NCBI RefSeq assembly: GCF_000164695.2
Contig: NC_014643.1
Location: forward strand, 2,108,001 to 2,172,000
Length of the DNA stretch: 64,000 bases
Direction: 5' to 3'
DNA from: Rothia dentocariosa ATCC 17931
GTDB taxonomy: Bacteria; Actinomycetota; Actinomycetes; Actinomycetales; Micrococcaceae
Shown here: in pieces, positions 47,364-56,419 of the stretch
Position numbering within the stretch: the first letter of the stretch is position 1
Layout of the letters: each line of letters starts with the position of its first letter
Translations under genes and position numbers: made by a program
Notes under the pieces: generated by a model
The model's database searches: none
Seen by the model: the letters and a program-made list of their open reading frames with translations, nothing else
What the model was told of the DNA's origin: nothing

Positions 47364-48950
47364 CTAGTCAATCATATGCTCTACCTCCATCGGGACCTCG
47401 CCTTTGAAGAAGGCAGGACGGAGGCAACGTTGATACACCATAACGCAAATTCCTAAGAGAAGAATCGCGACACTTAAGCAGAAAACTAGCCCGACTCCCC
47501 CAATTTCAGACCCCGAGCCATGATGGGGATCCATGGAATCATAGGTCGTCTGGATGAAGAAAACAAGAAGCATAATGCCTCCCAAAAGGGGAAACAAAAA
47601 CTTGTTCACAAATGATTTAAAGCCTGATGAGAAGGCCACCTTCCGAAAATACCATACACAGGCAAATGCCGTCACGCCGTAGTATAAACAGACCATCAAG
47701 CTCAAAGCGGAGATAGTATCCCAAAGCACAGAGGTTGAAATAAAACGCATAAGAACGTAGAACAAGGTAGCAATCAGACAGGAAGCGATGGTCGCATAAC
47801 TAGGTGATTGGTACTTTGGGCTAATACTCGCAAACTTAGGCCCGAGTGCCTTGTAATATCCCATGGCTAGCAATGTTCGAGCTGGTGAAACTGCCGTGGA
47901 TTGTAAAGAGGCTAAGGCCGAAATAAGAACTGCGAAAGACATAATAATTCCGAGAGAACCTAGTACAGGCCCCGAAAGAACAGCAAAAATATTCTCCTGG
48001 TTATCAGAGTTTCCTAGACCCAGACCTTCTGAGGACGTACCCGCAAATGCCAAAGTGCCCACAGAGATTAACAGGTACAGTAGAACTACTGTGAGGATAG
48101 TGCCAACAGCTGCATGACCGCTAGTTGTATGCTCGCCTTCTGTTTCTTCATTCATGGTGAGGACAGCGTCCCAACCCCAATATATGAAGAAGACAAGAGA
48201 TATGCCGGAAGAGAAAGCTGAGAATGACTCGATTCCGAAGGGGTTAAACCATTCAAGAGTCGGAGCAAGGTTAGCAAACCCAGTATTTGTGACCGCTTTA
48301 TAGAGGGCGACACCCGCAAAAATAGCGAGTACGACAAGCTGGAAAATAATGAAAACAGTTTGGATTTTCTGAGTCGCATCCAGCCCGCGGTATGTGATGT
48401 AACACCCGAAACCCATCAAGGCTAAGAATGTGCCGATATTGATAAAGGTATTACTTGAAAGAGTCGCTAGATCCGGGTTAGAAAAAACCTGAGACAAAGC
48501 CAGGTAAAAGAAATCTACAGCTATACCTGCAAGGTTTGAGAGAACCAAGATGGTAGCTGCTAATAATGCCCAGCCTCCGAGCCAACCAACCCACGGACCA
48601 AATGCTTTGGTTGTCCAAGTGAATGTTGTTCCCGCATCCGGCATAGCAGCGTTAAGCTCTCGGTAGCCAATAGCCACCAATAGCATAGGGATAAACCCAA
48701 CGAGAAAGATCGCGGGCATGTGCTCCCCTGCTACAGCTCCTACAGGACCCAGGGCTCCCGATAATGAGTATGCTGGTGCTACCACAGAGATACCAATAAT
48801 AATGGAGCCAAAAAGAGATACAGATCCGGAAGATAATCCCTTTTTGTTAGCGGCGCTTGTATCAATAGCACCGTGGGGGTTATTTGATGCAGAATCTTTG
48901 GCTAGACTCTGACCTTTATGTAACTTGTGGGATTGATTATTCTGAGACAA
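47364..48950 (-). CDS. APC family amino acid/polyamine permease
   Basis: A 528-residue, 12-helix APC transporter. The first-helix motif GSIIIGISVVAPAYSLSGALGP and the conserved PDAGTTFTWTTKAFGPWVGWLGGWAL loop are present. Last in a putrescine/GABA catabolic group, it probably imports putrescine or GABA; the substrate is inferred from context only. It starts at TTG with GGGAGAG upstream and is separated from gabT by a hairpin. Confidence 0.82.
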   Translation of the reverse strand: MSQNNQSHKLHKGQSLAKDSASNNPHGAIDTSAANKKGLSSGSVSLFGSIIIGISVVAPAYSLSGALGPVGAVAGEHMPAIFLVGFIPMLLVAIGYRELNAAMPDAGTTFTWTTKAFGPWVGWLGGWALLAATILVLSNLAGIAVDFFYLALSQVFSNPDLATLSSNTFINIGTFLALMGFGCYITYRGLDATQKIQTVFIIFQLVVLAIFAGVALYKAVTNTGFANLAPTLEWFNPFGIESFSAFSSGISLVFFIYWGWDAVLTMNEETEGEHTTSGHAAVGTILTVVLLYLLISVGTLAFAGTSSEGLGLGNSDNQENIFAVLSGPVLGSLGIIMSFAVLISALASLQSTAVSPARTLLAMGYYKALGPKFASISPKYQSPSYATIASCLIATLFYVLMRFISTSVLWDTISALSLMVCLYYGVTAFACVWYFRKVAFSSGFKSFVNKFLFPLLGGIMLLVFFIQTTYDSMDPHHGSGSEIGGVGLVFCLSVAILLLGICVMVYQRCLRPAFFKGEVPMEVEHMID

Positions 48951-49140
48951 GGTGCTCTCCCTCTATCGGAGTGTCGTCGCCAGACGGTGTGTGCTTATAG
49001 CGACCTGCTCAATATGCGATTTAGTCTAATTGATCCAGAACAGTAGTAAAATCACCTGAATTTTTGTCTACAAGGTGTGCGCATAATAGCTATAGGTAAA
49101 TAACTGGCGCATGTGTGGAATAGGATTAGCTGTGACAAGA

Positions 49141-49172
49141 GCCCCGATCGTTATATGAGGTATGACCGGGGC
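49141..49172 (-). terminator. Hairpin after gabT
   Basis: GCCCCGATC (49141-49149) pairs with GACCGGGGC (49164-49172) with one mismatch, 22 bp past the gabT stop. There is no long U tract, so read-through to the permease gene is possible. Confidence 0.6.
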
Positions 49173-49193
49173 CCTGTAAGCCTCCAAAAAAAA

Positions 49194-50534
49194 TTATGAA
49201 ACGCTTCGAATACCTTCGATAAGAATATTCATTGACTGTTTTAGGAGCTCGTCACTGATAGTAAGCGGAGGAAGCAGACGAATAATGTTGCCGTAAGTAC
49301 CACAAGTAAGAATAAGTACTCCTCGTTGCTGACAGTAAGCAGCGATATCCTTGGCCGCCGTGGGATGCGGGGCTTTAGAGATAGAGTCTGCTACGAACTC
49401 CAGTGCGAGCATAGCACCGCGTCCGCGGAAATCCCCTACGATGTCTAGCTCATCAACAAGCGGGGCTAACGCTGCTGTCACCAGTTTCTCAATATGCAGG
49501 GCTCGTGCGTTCAAATCAAGATCCTGCATAGTTTCAATAGCCGCAAGAGCAGCCGCACAAGATACAGGATTACCACCGTATGTTCCGCCTAATCCTCCTG
49601 GTTGAACTTTATCAAAAAGCTCTGCCCGACCAGTGACGGCTGAAAGCGGCATACCACCAGCAATGCCCTTAGCAGTGGTGACCAAATCGGGTTCAATGCC
49701 CTCGTACTCACTCGCAAACCATTTGCCAGTGCGGCAGAAACCAGTTTGTACTTCATCAGCAATAAAGACGATACCTTTTTCGCGTGCCCATGCAACCAGC
49801 GTTGGTAAGAAACCATCGGCGGGAACAATGAACCCTCCTTCACCCTGGATAGGCTCGATGAGAATTGCGGCTACATATTCTGAACCAATTTGCTTCTCGA
49901 TCATGTTGATGGTGCGTTGAGCTGCCTCTTTACCATCCATGCTCTGATCGTCCCGGTAAGGGTAGCTCATAGGAGCACGATAGATTTCAGGAGCAAAAGG
50001 ACCGAAGCCTTTCTTATATGGTGCTACTTTTGCAGTCAACGCCATTGTTAAATTGGTTCGCCCATGGTAGGCATGATCAAAAACAACTACGGCATTGCGA
50101 CCGGTAGCTGCACGAGCAATTTTTACAGCATTTTCAACTGCCTCCGCACCAGAGTTGAAAAGTACTGAGCGTTTCTCAAAGCGTCCGGGTATTAGCTCGT
50201 TTAGTTTTTCAGAAACTGCGATATACCCCTCATAAGGAGTAACCATAAAACAGGTGTGGGTGAAGTGTGTGACCGATTCTTGAACTGCTTGTACCACCTT
50301 GGGAGCTGATGCACCAACAGTTGTGACTGCGATACCCGCTCCCAAATCAGCCAACGAGTTACCATCAACATCAATAATGACGCCACCGTCTGCATCAGCC
50401 GCGTAAACTGGGAGCCCCGAAGCGACAGATGCAGGAACAGCTTGTGAGCGACGATGTGCAAGAGCACGTGATGAGGGGCCGGGAAACTCTCCAGTAAGTT
50501 TTATCTCTTGAGGAAGACGATACATCTCTACCAT
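49194..50534 (-). CDS. gabT: GabT, 4-aminobutyrate aminotransferase
   Basis: A class III PLP aminotransferase of about 446 residues converting GABA plus 2-oxoglutarate to succinic semialdehyde plus glutamate. Motifs: NSGAEAVENAVKIAR, DHAYHGRT, EPIQGEGGF, ADEVQTGFCRTGK and the PLP lysine in TTAKGIAGGMPL. Neighbours encode the steps before and after. ATG 50534 has AAAGG seven bases upstream, better than ATG 50564. Confidence 0.92.
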   Translation of the reverse strand: MVEMYRLPQEIKLTGEFPGPSSRALAHRRSQAVPASVASGLPVYAADADGGVIIDVDGNSLADLGAGIAVTTVGASAPKVVQAVQESVTHFTHTCFMVTPYEGYIAVSEKLNELIPGRFEKRSVLFNSGAEAVENAVKIARAATGRNAVVVFDHAYHGRTNLTMALTAKVAPYKKGFGPFAPEIYRAPMSYPYRDDQSMDGKEAAQRTINMIEKQIGSEYVAAILIEPIQGEGGFIVPADGFLPTLVAWAREKGIVFIADEVQTGFCRTGKWFASEYEGIEPDLVTTAKGIAGGMPLSAVTGRAELFDKVQPGGLGGTYGGNPVSCAAALAAIETMQDLDLNARALHIEKLVTAALAPLVDELDIVGDFRGRGAMLALEFVADSISKAPHPTAAKDIAAYCQQRGVLILTCGTYGNIIRLLPPLTISDELLKQSMNILIEGIRSVS

Positions 50535-50598
50535 GAGACTACCTTTCAAAGGAAAACGTAGCATAAGCTACATGGATAATATGTGAATTGTGAAGAGA

Positions 50599-50630
50599 CG
50601 GTACAGCACCTAGACAACAGAGCTGTACCG
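50599..50630 (-). terminator. Hairpin between the aminobutyraldehyde dehydrogenase gene and gabT
   Basis: CGGTACAGC (50599-50607) pairs with GCTGTACCG (50622-50630), loop 14 bases. A T8 run lies nearby at 50671-50678 on the + strand. Possibly an attenuating terminator. Confidence 0.5.
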
Positions 50631-50713
50631 CTCCACAAGCTCTTCTCTAATGTGTGATGATGCAGGACTCTTTTTTTTGCCGAATTGCCGAATGAGCCTG
50701 GAGAAGCTGTTCT

Positions 50714-52141
50714 TTATGCGCTCAAATCACTCATGACGTGTTTAACACGTGTGTATTCTTCAACGGAATACAGGGAAAGATCCTTACCGTAACCCGAGTA
50801 TTTGAATCCGCCATGAGGCATTTCAGCAGTCAGAAGTACGTGTGTATTAATCCAAACTGCTCCGAAATCAAGATCGCGAGAAACTCGCATAGCAGTACCA
50901 TGATTTGACGTCCAAACTGATGACGCCAACGCATAATTTACATCGTTAGCAAGCTCAACTGCTTCCGCCTCTGTAGTAAATTTTTGGAGCGTAAGAACTG
51001 GTCCGAAGGTCTCTTCCTGGACAACGGCATCGTCTTGATTGACTCCGCTCAGCACCGTAGGTTCCACAAAAAAGCCACGGGTGCCGCACTGTTTGCCACC
51101 GGTTTCAACTGTGACATGTTCAGGGAGGCTGTTGAGCTTATTCATGACGGTCTTAAAGTGATTGATGTTGTTCAACGGACCGTAGAAGTTCTTTGAATCG
51201 TCTTCGTGCCCAGTAGCTGTATCTTTTGCGGCAGCTACCAGCAGATCTCGGAACTTGTCGTAAATGCTGTCTTGAACGAGTACGCGAGTGACTGCTGTAC
51301 AGTCCTGGCCAGCATTGAAATAACCGAAGTCTGCGAGCATGCGCGCAGTACGAGGCAAATCCGCGTCTGCAAAAACAACTGCTGGCGCTTTACCGCCAAG
51401 CTCCAAATGAGAACGTTTCAGACCAGCTGCAGCGCCGGTAGCAACTGCCTGACCTGCGCGTACTGATCCGGTAATAGAAACCATGGCAGGGGCCGGGTGC
51501 CCTACCATAGCTTCACCAGTTTCACCGGTCCCCAGCACAACGTTGACAACACCGGCAGGGTATATTTCCCCTATAAGCCTTGCCAACTCGAGGGTGGATT
51601 CTGGTGTGGTGTCAGATGGCTTGAGAACTACAGTATTCCCGGCAGCGAGCGCGGGACCCAACTTCCATAATGCCATCATGAGGGGATAGTTCCAGGGGGT
51701 TACTTGGGCGACGACGCCGATGGGCTCGCGCCGTACGTATGAGGTATGTCCTTCCATGTATTCGGTTGCTGCTTTTCCTTCTAGGGTGCGTGCTGCCCCT
51801 GCGAAGAAACGTAGCTGGTTGGCGCCGACGAGGACTTCTTCGTCACGGATGAGTTCTCGGGGCTGTCCGGTGTTGCGGTGTTGGGCTTCAACGAGTACGT
51901 CGACGTTTTCTTCGAGCGCGTCTGCGAGTTTGAGGAGAAGTAGCTGGCGATCTGAAGGGGTCGTATGCTTCCACGTTTTGAATGCGTCTTGAGCCGCATG
52001 CATGGCGGTGTTGACGTCGTCGTCAGTGGATATTGGTGCTTGTGCTATGACTTCGCCGGTTACGGGGTATACGATGTCGAGTACCTCATCAGAGGTGGAA
52101 TCGACGAACTTGCCGTTGATGAAATTCTTCAAGCGCTTCAT
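50714..52141 (-). CDS. Aminobutyraldehyde dehydrogenase (PatD/PuuC-like)
   Basis: A 475-residue aldehyde dehydrogenase expected to oxidise 4-aminobutanal to GABA. MKRLKNFINGKFVDS, TPWNYPLMMALWKLGPAL, LELGGKAP (catalytic Glu) and GQDCTAVTR (catalytic Cys) are present. The assignment to aminobutanal rests on the neighbours putrescine oxidase and gabT. AAAGGAG is six bases before the ATG. The 5' third is G/T-rich on the + strand and the rest is not; the change is near 51690. Confidence 0.88.
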   Translation of the reverse strand: MKRLKNFINGKFVDSTSDEVLDIVYPVTGEVIAQAPISTDDDVNTAMHAAQDAFKTWKHTTPSDRQLLLLKLADALEENVDVLVEAQHRNTGQPRELIRDEEVLVGANQLRFFAGAARTLEGKAATEYMEGHTSYVRREPIGVVAQVTPWNYPLMMALWKLGPALAAGNTVVLKPSDTTPESTLELARLIGEIYPAGVVNVVLGTGETGEAMVGHPAPAMVSITGSVRAGQAVATGAAAGLKRSHLELGGKAPAVVFADADLPRTARMLADFGYFNAGQDCTAVTRVLVQDSIYDKFRDLLVAAAKDTATGHEDDSKNFYGPLNNINHFKTVMNKLNSLPEHVTVETGGKQCGTRGFFVEPTVLSGVNQDDAVVQEETFGPVLTLQKFTTEAEAVELANDVNYALASSVWTSNHGTAMRVSRDLDFGAVWINTHVLLTAEMPHGGFKYSGYGKDLSLYSVEEYTRVKHVMSDLSA

Positions 52142-52191
52142 AACGTTCTCCTTTGGGGTTGGACTTACGTAGGTTTGTAAGTTTGTGTGTG

Positions 52192-52222
52192 CTCGTTTTT
52201 CCTTGTGGAAAGGTAAAACGAA
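52192..52222. promoter_or_regulatory. Possible TetR half-sites upstream of the aminobutyraldehyde dehydrogenase gene
   Basis: AAAACGAA (52215-52222) is identical to the arm of the palindrome at 56263, and CTCGTTTT (52192-52199) matches the other arm at seven of eight positions. Here they point outwards around a 15-base spacer. They lie 51-81 bp upstream of the gene, suggesting shared control. Confidence 0.35.
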
Positions 52223-52273
52223 CCCTTCGAGAAATTGTTGTATTGTGCGTATCTTGGATGGTTTTTGGGTGGT

Positions 52274-53746
52274 TTAGCTGGCGTAGGGGTCTTTGATGCC
52301 GATGTATTGTGTGTAGGTGTATTCGGCGATGCCTTCGGCGGCTCCTTCCCGTCCTAGTCCGGAGTGTTTAACGCCTCCGAATGGGGCTGCGGCGTTTGAC
52401 ATGATGCCGATGTTGAGGCCTGTCATGCCGACTTCTAGGCGGTCTAGTGTTCGCAGGGCGCGGGATGTATCTGTTGTGTAGACGTAGGATGCTAGCCCGT
52501 ATTCTGTGTTGTTGGCAAGTTGGATTGCTTCTTCTTCGGTAGAAAAGGTGATGATGGGTGCTACAGGGCCAAAGATTTCTTCTTGGATGACGCGTGCATC
52601 GTGAGGAACGTTGATGAGGACTGTGGGTTGGTAGAAGTATCCGGGACCGTTTTGGGGATAACCGCCGACCAGAGCTTGGGCACCTCGGTCGAGAGCATCT
52701 TGTACAAGTTCGTGGATGGAATCTACTGCTTTTTGTTCTATGAGGGGGCCACAGGTGGTGTCTGGGTTTAGACCGTTGCCGGTTTTGAGATTTGCGATTT
52801 TTGTCGCTAGTTTGGTGGAAAATTCTTCGGCACGGGATTCGTGGACTAGGAATCGGTTTGCGGCGGTGCAGGCTTCGCCCATGTTGCGCATTTTTGCTCC
52901 CATGGCGCCTTCAACGGCTTCGTCGATATTTGCGTCTTCGAAGACGATGAAGGGGGCGTTTCCGCCGAGCTCCATGGAGGTGCGTAGGACATTTTGCGCG
53001 GCTGATTTTAGAAGGGCTTTGCCAACGGGGGTGGAGCCGGTGAATGAGAGTTTGCGCAGGCGTGAGTCTGCAAGGAGAGAATCTGAGACGGCTGATGCAG
53101 TTGCTGATGCAACTACGTTGAGTACTCCTGCTGGTAGCCCTGCGTCGAGCATGGTTTGTGCGAAGTATTGCGCGGTTAGGGGTGTGAGCCGTGCAGGTTT
53201 GAGGATCATTGTACATCCTGCTGCTATTGCAGCTCCGGCTTTGCGTGTTGCCATGGCTAGTGGGAAGTTCCATGGGGTGATGAGTAGGCATGGTCCTACA
53301 GGTTTATGCTTTACCAGTATTTGGTTTTTACCTTCGGGCGTGGGCTGGTAGCGTCCGTAGTCGCGTACGGTTTCTTCGGAGAACCATCGTAAGAATTCGG
53401 CTCCGTAGACTACTTCTCCTCGTGATTCTGCGAGGGGTTTTCCCATTTCGAGGGTCATGAGGGTGGCGAATTCTTCGGAGCGATCGGTGATGAGGTCGTA
53501 TGCCCGTCGTAGTATTTCTGCACGTTCACGCGGCGGCGTGTGTGCCCATTGGTCTTGAACCTGGCATGCTGCGTCTAGGGCTGCTATTGCGTCTTCAGGT
53601 GTTGCTGAGGCTAAGGCCGTGAGCTTTTCTTCGGTCGCTGGGTTGAGGACATCGAACGTCTCCCCTGCGGATCCTTCACGCCAAGTGTCGCCGATGAGTA
53701 GCCCAGTGGGTATTTTGTTAATGAGTTCTTGAAGATGTTGTTCCAT
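52274..53746 (-). CDS. gabD: GabD-type succinate-semialdehyde dehydrogenase
   Basis: A 490-residue NAD(P)-dependent dehydrogenase turning succinic semialdehyde into succinate. The GabD-type phrases are clear: LMTLEMGKPLAESRGEV, TPWNFPLAM, MELGGNAPFIVFEDA, GEACTAANRF (catalytic Cys) and PFGGVKHSGLGREG. It completes the putrescine-to-succinate route. AAAGGAAA precedes the ATG. Codons are strongly C-ending. Confidence 0.94.
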   Translation of the reverse strand: MEQHLQELINKIPTGLLIGDTWREGSAGETFDVLNPATEEKLTALASATPEDAIAALDAACQVQDQWAHTPPRERAEILRRAYDLITDRSEEFATLMTLEMGKPLAESRGEVVYGAEFLRWFSEETVRDYGRYQPTPEGKNQILVKHKPVGPCLLITPWNFPLAMATRKAGAAIAAGCTMILKPARLTPLTAQYFAQTMLDAGLPAGVLNVVASATASAVSDSLLADSRLRKLSFTGSTPVGKALLKSAAQNVLRTSMELGGNAPFIVFEDANIDEAVEGAMGAKMRNMGEACTAANRFLVHESRAEEFSTKLATKIANLKTGNGLNPDTTCGPLIEQKAVDSIHELVQDALDRGAQALVGGYPQNGPGYFYQPTVLINVPHDARVIQEEIFGPVAPIITFSTEEEAIQLANNTEYGLASYVYTTDTSRALRTLDRLEVGMTGLNIGIMSNAAAPFGGVKHSGLGREGAAEGIAEYTYTQYIGIKDPYAS

Positions 53747-53802
53747 TGTTTTCCTTTCCTTGGGATGATAGTACGGCGGTGTATATCACGTGAGGAGCCG
53801 GG

Positions 53803-54696
53803 CTATTGCTTGATGATGGGGATTGAGCCTGTCCACGGCTGTTGCTGGGAGCCCTTGCGTCCAGGGTGGTAATCGCGTGGTACTACGACGAGGGGAATAG
53901 GAAGTTTGGTCATGATTTTTGCGGTTGTTGAGCTTAGGAAGAGTTCTCCGCGTTGGGCTAGTTTGGAGGATCCGGCCATTAGCACGGAGTCTTCGTTCCA
54001 GTGCACAGAATCGACCGCTTCTACGATGGTAGTTCCTGCGCCTACTGCGATGCTTAGCTGTTGTGGGTTTATCGGTTTGACTGCGGATTGGTCTACGAGG
54101 TCTTGGATGATGCTGCGATAGGTTGTATCGTCTAGGTCTTTTCCTTCTTCGTAGAGTGAGACTAGGCGTACTGGTATGCCTGTTCGGTTTTGGGTTGCTA
54201 TGGCTTCTTCGACAAGGTTTATGGAGTCGATGTCTGGGGATACGGCGCAGTCGAACTGTTTGATCGTGTGTGAAGCGCTGTATTTACGTGGTGCTAGAGC
54301 GACGGGAATACGTGAACGGTGTAGAAGAGCGTTCCCAACCGCGCCTAGTGAGTGCCAAAGCCAATTTCCGGTGTTACCGCCGCCCACTATAATGAGTCCG
54401 GCGTCTATGGCGTCAGCTAGTTCTAGTAGGCCGCTGACTGCGGAATCGGCGCGGCGTAGGTGGAAGCGGGCGATTACTTGGGCGGGCACGTAATGTTGTG
54501 CTTCTTCAAGCCATTGAACGGCTTGCTTTTGGAGTAAGTCTTCGAAGTTGGATCGTGGCGCTGCAAGGCGAGGACTTTGCGGTTTAATGACATATACTAC
54601 ATCAAGTTCTGCACCCAGGGAGCGAGCTAGTACGACTCCTAGTTGGAGAGCTGAACGGCCCCGTGCATCAGGCGAATATCCTACGACGTATTTCAT
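53803..54696 (-). CDS. Universal stress protein (two UspA domains)
   Basis: From ATG 54696 about 297 residues, beginning MKYVVGYSPDARGRSALQ. Two Usp folds can be seen: residues 1-140, ending with the nucleotide-binding GGGNTGNWLWHSLGAVGNALLHRS segment (G-x2-G-x9-G-S/N pattern), and residues 155-290 with a degenerate second copy. Role uncertain; it sits inside the putrescine group. GGATGGG supports this start; the GTG at 54750 lies within a hairpin stem. Confidence 0.82.
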   Translation of the reverse strand: MKYVVGYSPDARGRSALQLGVVLARSLGAELDVVYVIKPQSPRLAAPRSNFEDLLQKQAVQWLEEAQHYVPAQVIARFHLRRADSAVSGLLELADAIDAGLIIVGGGNTGNWLWHSLGAVGNALLHRSRIPVALAPRKYSASHTIKQFDCAVSPDIDSINLVEEAIATQNRTGIPVRLVSLYEEGKDLDDTTYRSIIQDLVDQSAVKPINPQQLSIAVGAGTTIVEAVDSVHWNEDSVLMAGSSKLAQRGELFLSSTTAKIMTKLPIPLVVVPRDYHPGRKGSQQQPWTGSIPIIKQ

Positions 54697-54719
54697 GTTT
54701 CCCATCCGTATTTTGGGGA

Positions 54720-54760
54720 GCTTTACTGGGTGTGTCATTCTTTGGTTCACCCAGTAAAGC
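54720..54760 (-). terminator. Hairpin between the putrescine oxidase and universal stress protein genes
   Basis: A perfect 13-bp inverted repeat (54720-54732 with 54748-54760) with a 15-base loop, 32 bp past the oxidase stop. It acts as a terminator or as an mRNA stability element between the two genes. Confidence 0.7.
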
Positions 54761-54791
54761 TGCCCGTGTGTGCGTTACGATGCGAATGATC

Positions 54792-56234
54792 TTATTTGAG
54801 TTTTGCGGCTAGCAGTTTTGCTGTTTTTTCTCCCATGCGTATAGCACCATCGACATGCTGGTAGCCTTCGGCAGCAATGTCTGAGCATGACCAGTAGATT
54901 GGTCCTACTGGGGTTTCTTGGTCTGCGCCGTAGCGATGCAGTCCGCCAAGATCATAGCTGGCTGCGTATGCGCCACGAGTCCATTCTTCGGCACCCCAAT
55001 CTGATTCGTAGTACACCACGGGATTTTTTGTTTCTTCTCCGAGCATTTGCGCCATGGAGTCTAGGATGCGTTCTTTGCGTTCCTCGGCGCTGATGGTGAA
55101 CATTTCATCCGCTGCTTCGTCGGAGACGAACCCTACTAGAGTGCCGCGAGCTTCTTCTTCTCCAGTTGCTGGGTCGTAGTTAGTGTTGTCGTAAATCTCT
55201 TGTACCAGGTTGTTAGCGGCAAAACAGGTTCCTGAGAGACCTTTGTCCCGCCAGAACGGTGTGGGGTAAACAGCATGTACTTTGATAACCAAGCCAAGGG
55301 ACTGGTGCTGATGCATTTGATGCTGTCGGCGGTCTAGCGGCGGCACAAAATGGATACGTGAATATAGGTTCGGAGGAACCGCAACAACAGCGTACTTTGC
55401 TCGAACAATGATGTTTTTTTCAGGTGAGGCCTCTCCATCTTCGGAGAAGGCTTCAGCTTCAGCAAGTACGGGGTATTCTCCGTCTTCTTGCCAACGTAGA
55501 ACGCGGACCGGGTGTTCGAGAATTATATTCTCTTGTCCCACTTTTTCTGCGAGGGCTAAGGAGACGGACTGCATGCCACCCAGAACACGTTTGTCGAGAA
55601 TAAAATCTTCATCGACAAGGTTAGAGAACGATCCTGCAGATGCAGCCATAAGTACTGCCTGTAAAGCTGAGAATGCGTGAGCCGGCTTAGTGAGCATGCC
55701 ACCAGCAATGAAGAGCCCAATATTGTTGCATGCTTCTTCATCGTTGGATTGTTCGCGGAGCCAATGGTGAAAGCTAATTGTATCGAGTTCGCGTGCCTTG
55801 GGGTGCGCCCAAGGTTTCTCGGCCCCGATCTCTGCCGCAAGCTCATCTAAAATTCCGATGAGTCGTTCCATTTCTCGTTGAGTGTGCTCGTTGGCAGGAA
55901 ACATGTCTCCGTTGTACCGGTGCATGGTACCGTCAGGATCGCGATAGAGATTCTCACCTTCGCGGTAACGAGAGAAGGTCTTAAGTCCGAGCTCTTCAAC
56001 GAGTTCGGTGAGAACAGTCTGATCGGGGGAAATCCATTGTCCGCCGATTTCAAGGAATGCGCCGTCAATATGGTTGTTCCATGTGCGCCCGCCAACACGT
56101 TCACGTGCTTCAAGGACTGCAACGGTATGTCCTGCTTGCTGCAGTCGGTATGCTGCAGTGAGTCCGGAAGGACCTGCGCCGATAATTACGACATCGCGGG
56201 TCAATTCATTCGTAGTTTCGTTCTTGGCCGTCAT
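54792..56234 (-). CDS. puo: Putrescine oxidase-like FAD amine oxidase
   Basis: A 480-residue flavin amine oxidase of the MAO/Micrococcus putrescine oxidase type. The FAD-binding VVIIGAGPSGLTAAYRLQQ, EARERVGGRTW, the GGQWI motif and the C-terminal GPIYWSCSDIA...GYQHVDGAIRMGE (split: WSCSDIAAEGYQHVDGAI) are conserved. It should oxidise putrescine to 4-aminobutanal, H2O2 and NH3. AAAGGG lies seven bases before the ATG. It is divergent from a TetR regulator with a clear palindrome between them. Confidence 0.88.
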   Translation of the reverse strand: MTAKNETTNELTRDVVIIGAGPSGLTAAYRLQQAGHTVAVLEARERVGGRTWNNHIDGAFLEIGGQWISPDQTVLTELVEELGLKTFSRYREGENLYRDPDGTMHRYNGDMFPANEHTQREMERLIGILDELAAEIGAEKPWAHPKARELDTISFHHWLREQSNDEEACNNIGLFIAGGMLTKPAHAFSALQAVLMAASAGSFSNLVDEDFILDKRVLGGMQSVSLALAEKVGQENIILEHPVRVLRWQEDGEYPVLAEAEAFSEDGEASPEKNIIVRAKYAVVAVPPNLYSRIHFVPPLDRRQHQMHQHQSLGLVIKVHAVYPTPFWRDKGLSGTCFAANNLVQEIYDNTNYDPATGEEEARGTLVGFVSDEAADEMFTISAEERKERILDSMAQMLGEETKNPVVYYESDWGAEEWTRGAYAASYDLGGLHRYGADQETPVGPIYWSCSDIAAEGYQHVDGAIRMGEKTAKLLAAKLK

Positions 56235-56262
56235 GGTTAAACCCTTTCGCTCAAAGAATCAC

Positions 56263-56283
56263 AAAACGAATTGTGTTCGTTTT
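56263..56283. promoter_or_regulatory. Palindromic operator between puo and the tetR gene
   Basis: AAAACGAA-ttgtg-TTCGTTTT is a perfect 8-5-8 inverted repeat, 29-49 bp upstream of puo. CACAA (56260-56264) and TTGTG (56271-56275) overlap it as a second repeat. The size and position suit a TetR-family dimer repressing puo and its own gene. Confidence 0.7.
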
Positions 56284-56419
56284 AGTGTATCCCAGAACAC
56301 AGAAATTACAAATCTAGGGGTATTTATGAAGCGTAAAATTTCTGGTGGTATGTTTTATAACTGCTCACAGACGGGACGGCAGTAAACGCCGAAAGCGAAG
56401 AAATAGTAAAGGATTTATC

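Noticed and set aside
52716-53351. 211-codon + strand ORF opposite gabD
   Set aside because: It lies wholly within the intact gabD gene. The strand skew of this block removes stop codons from the opposite strand, which explains its length.
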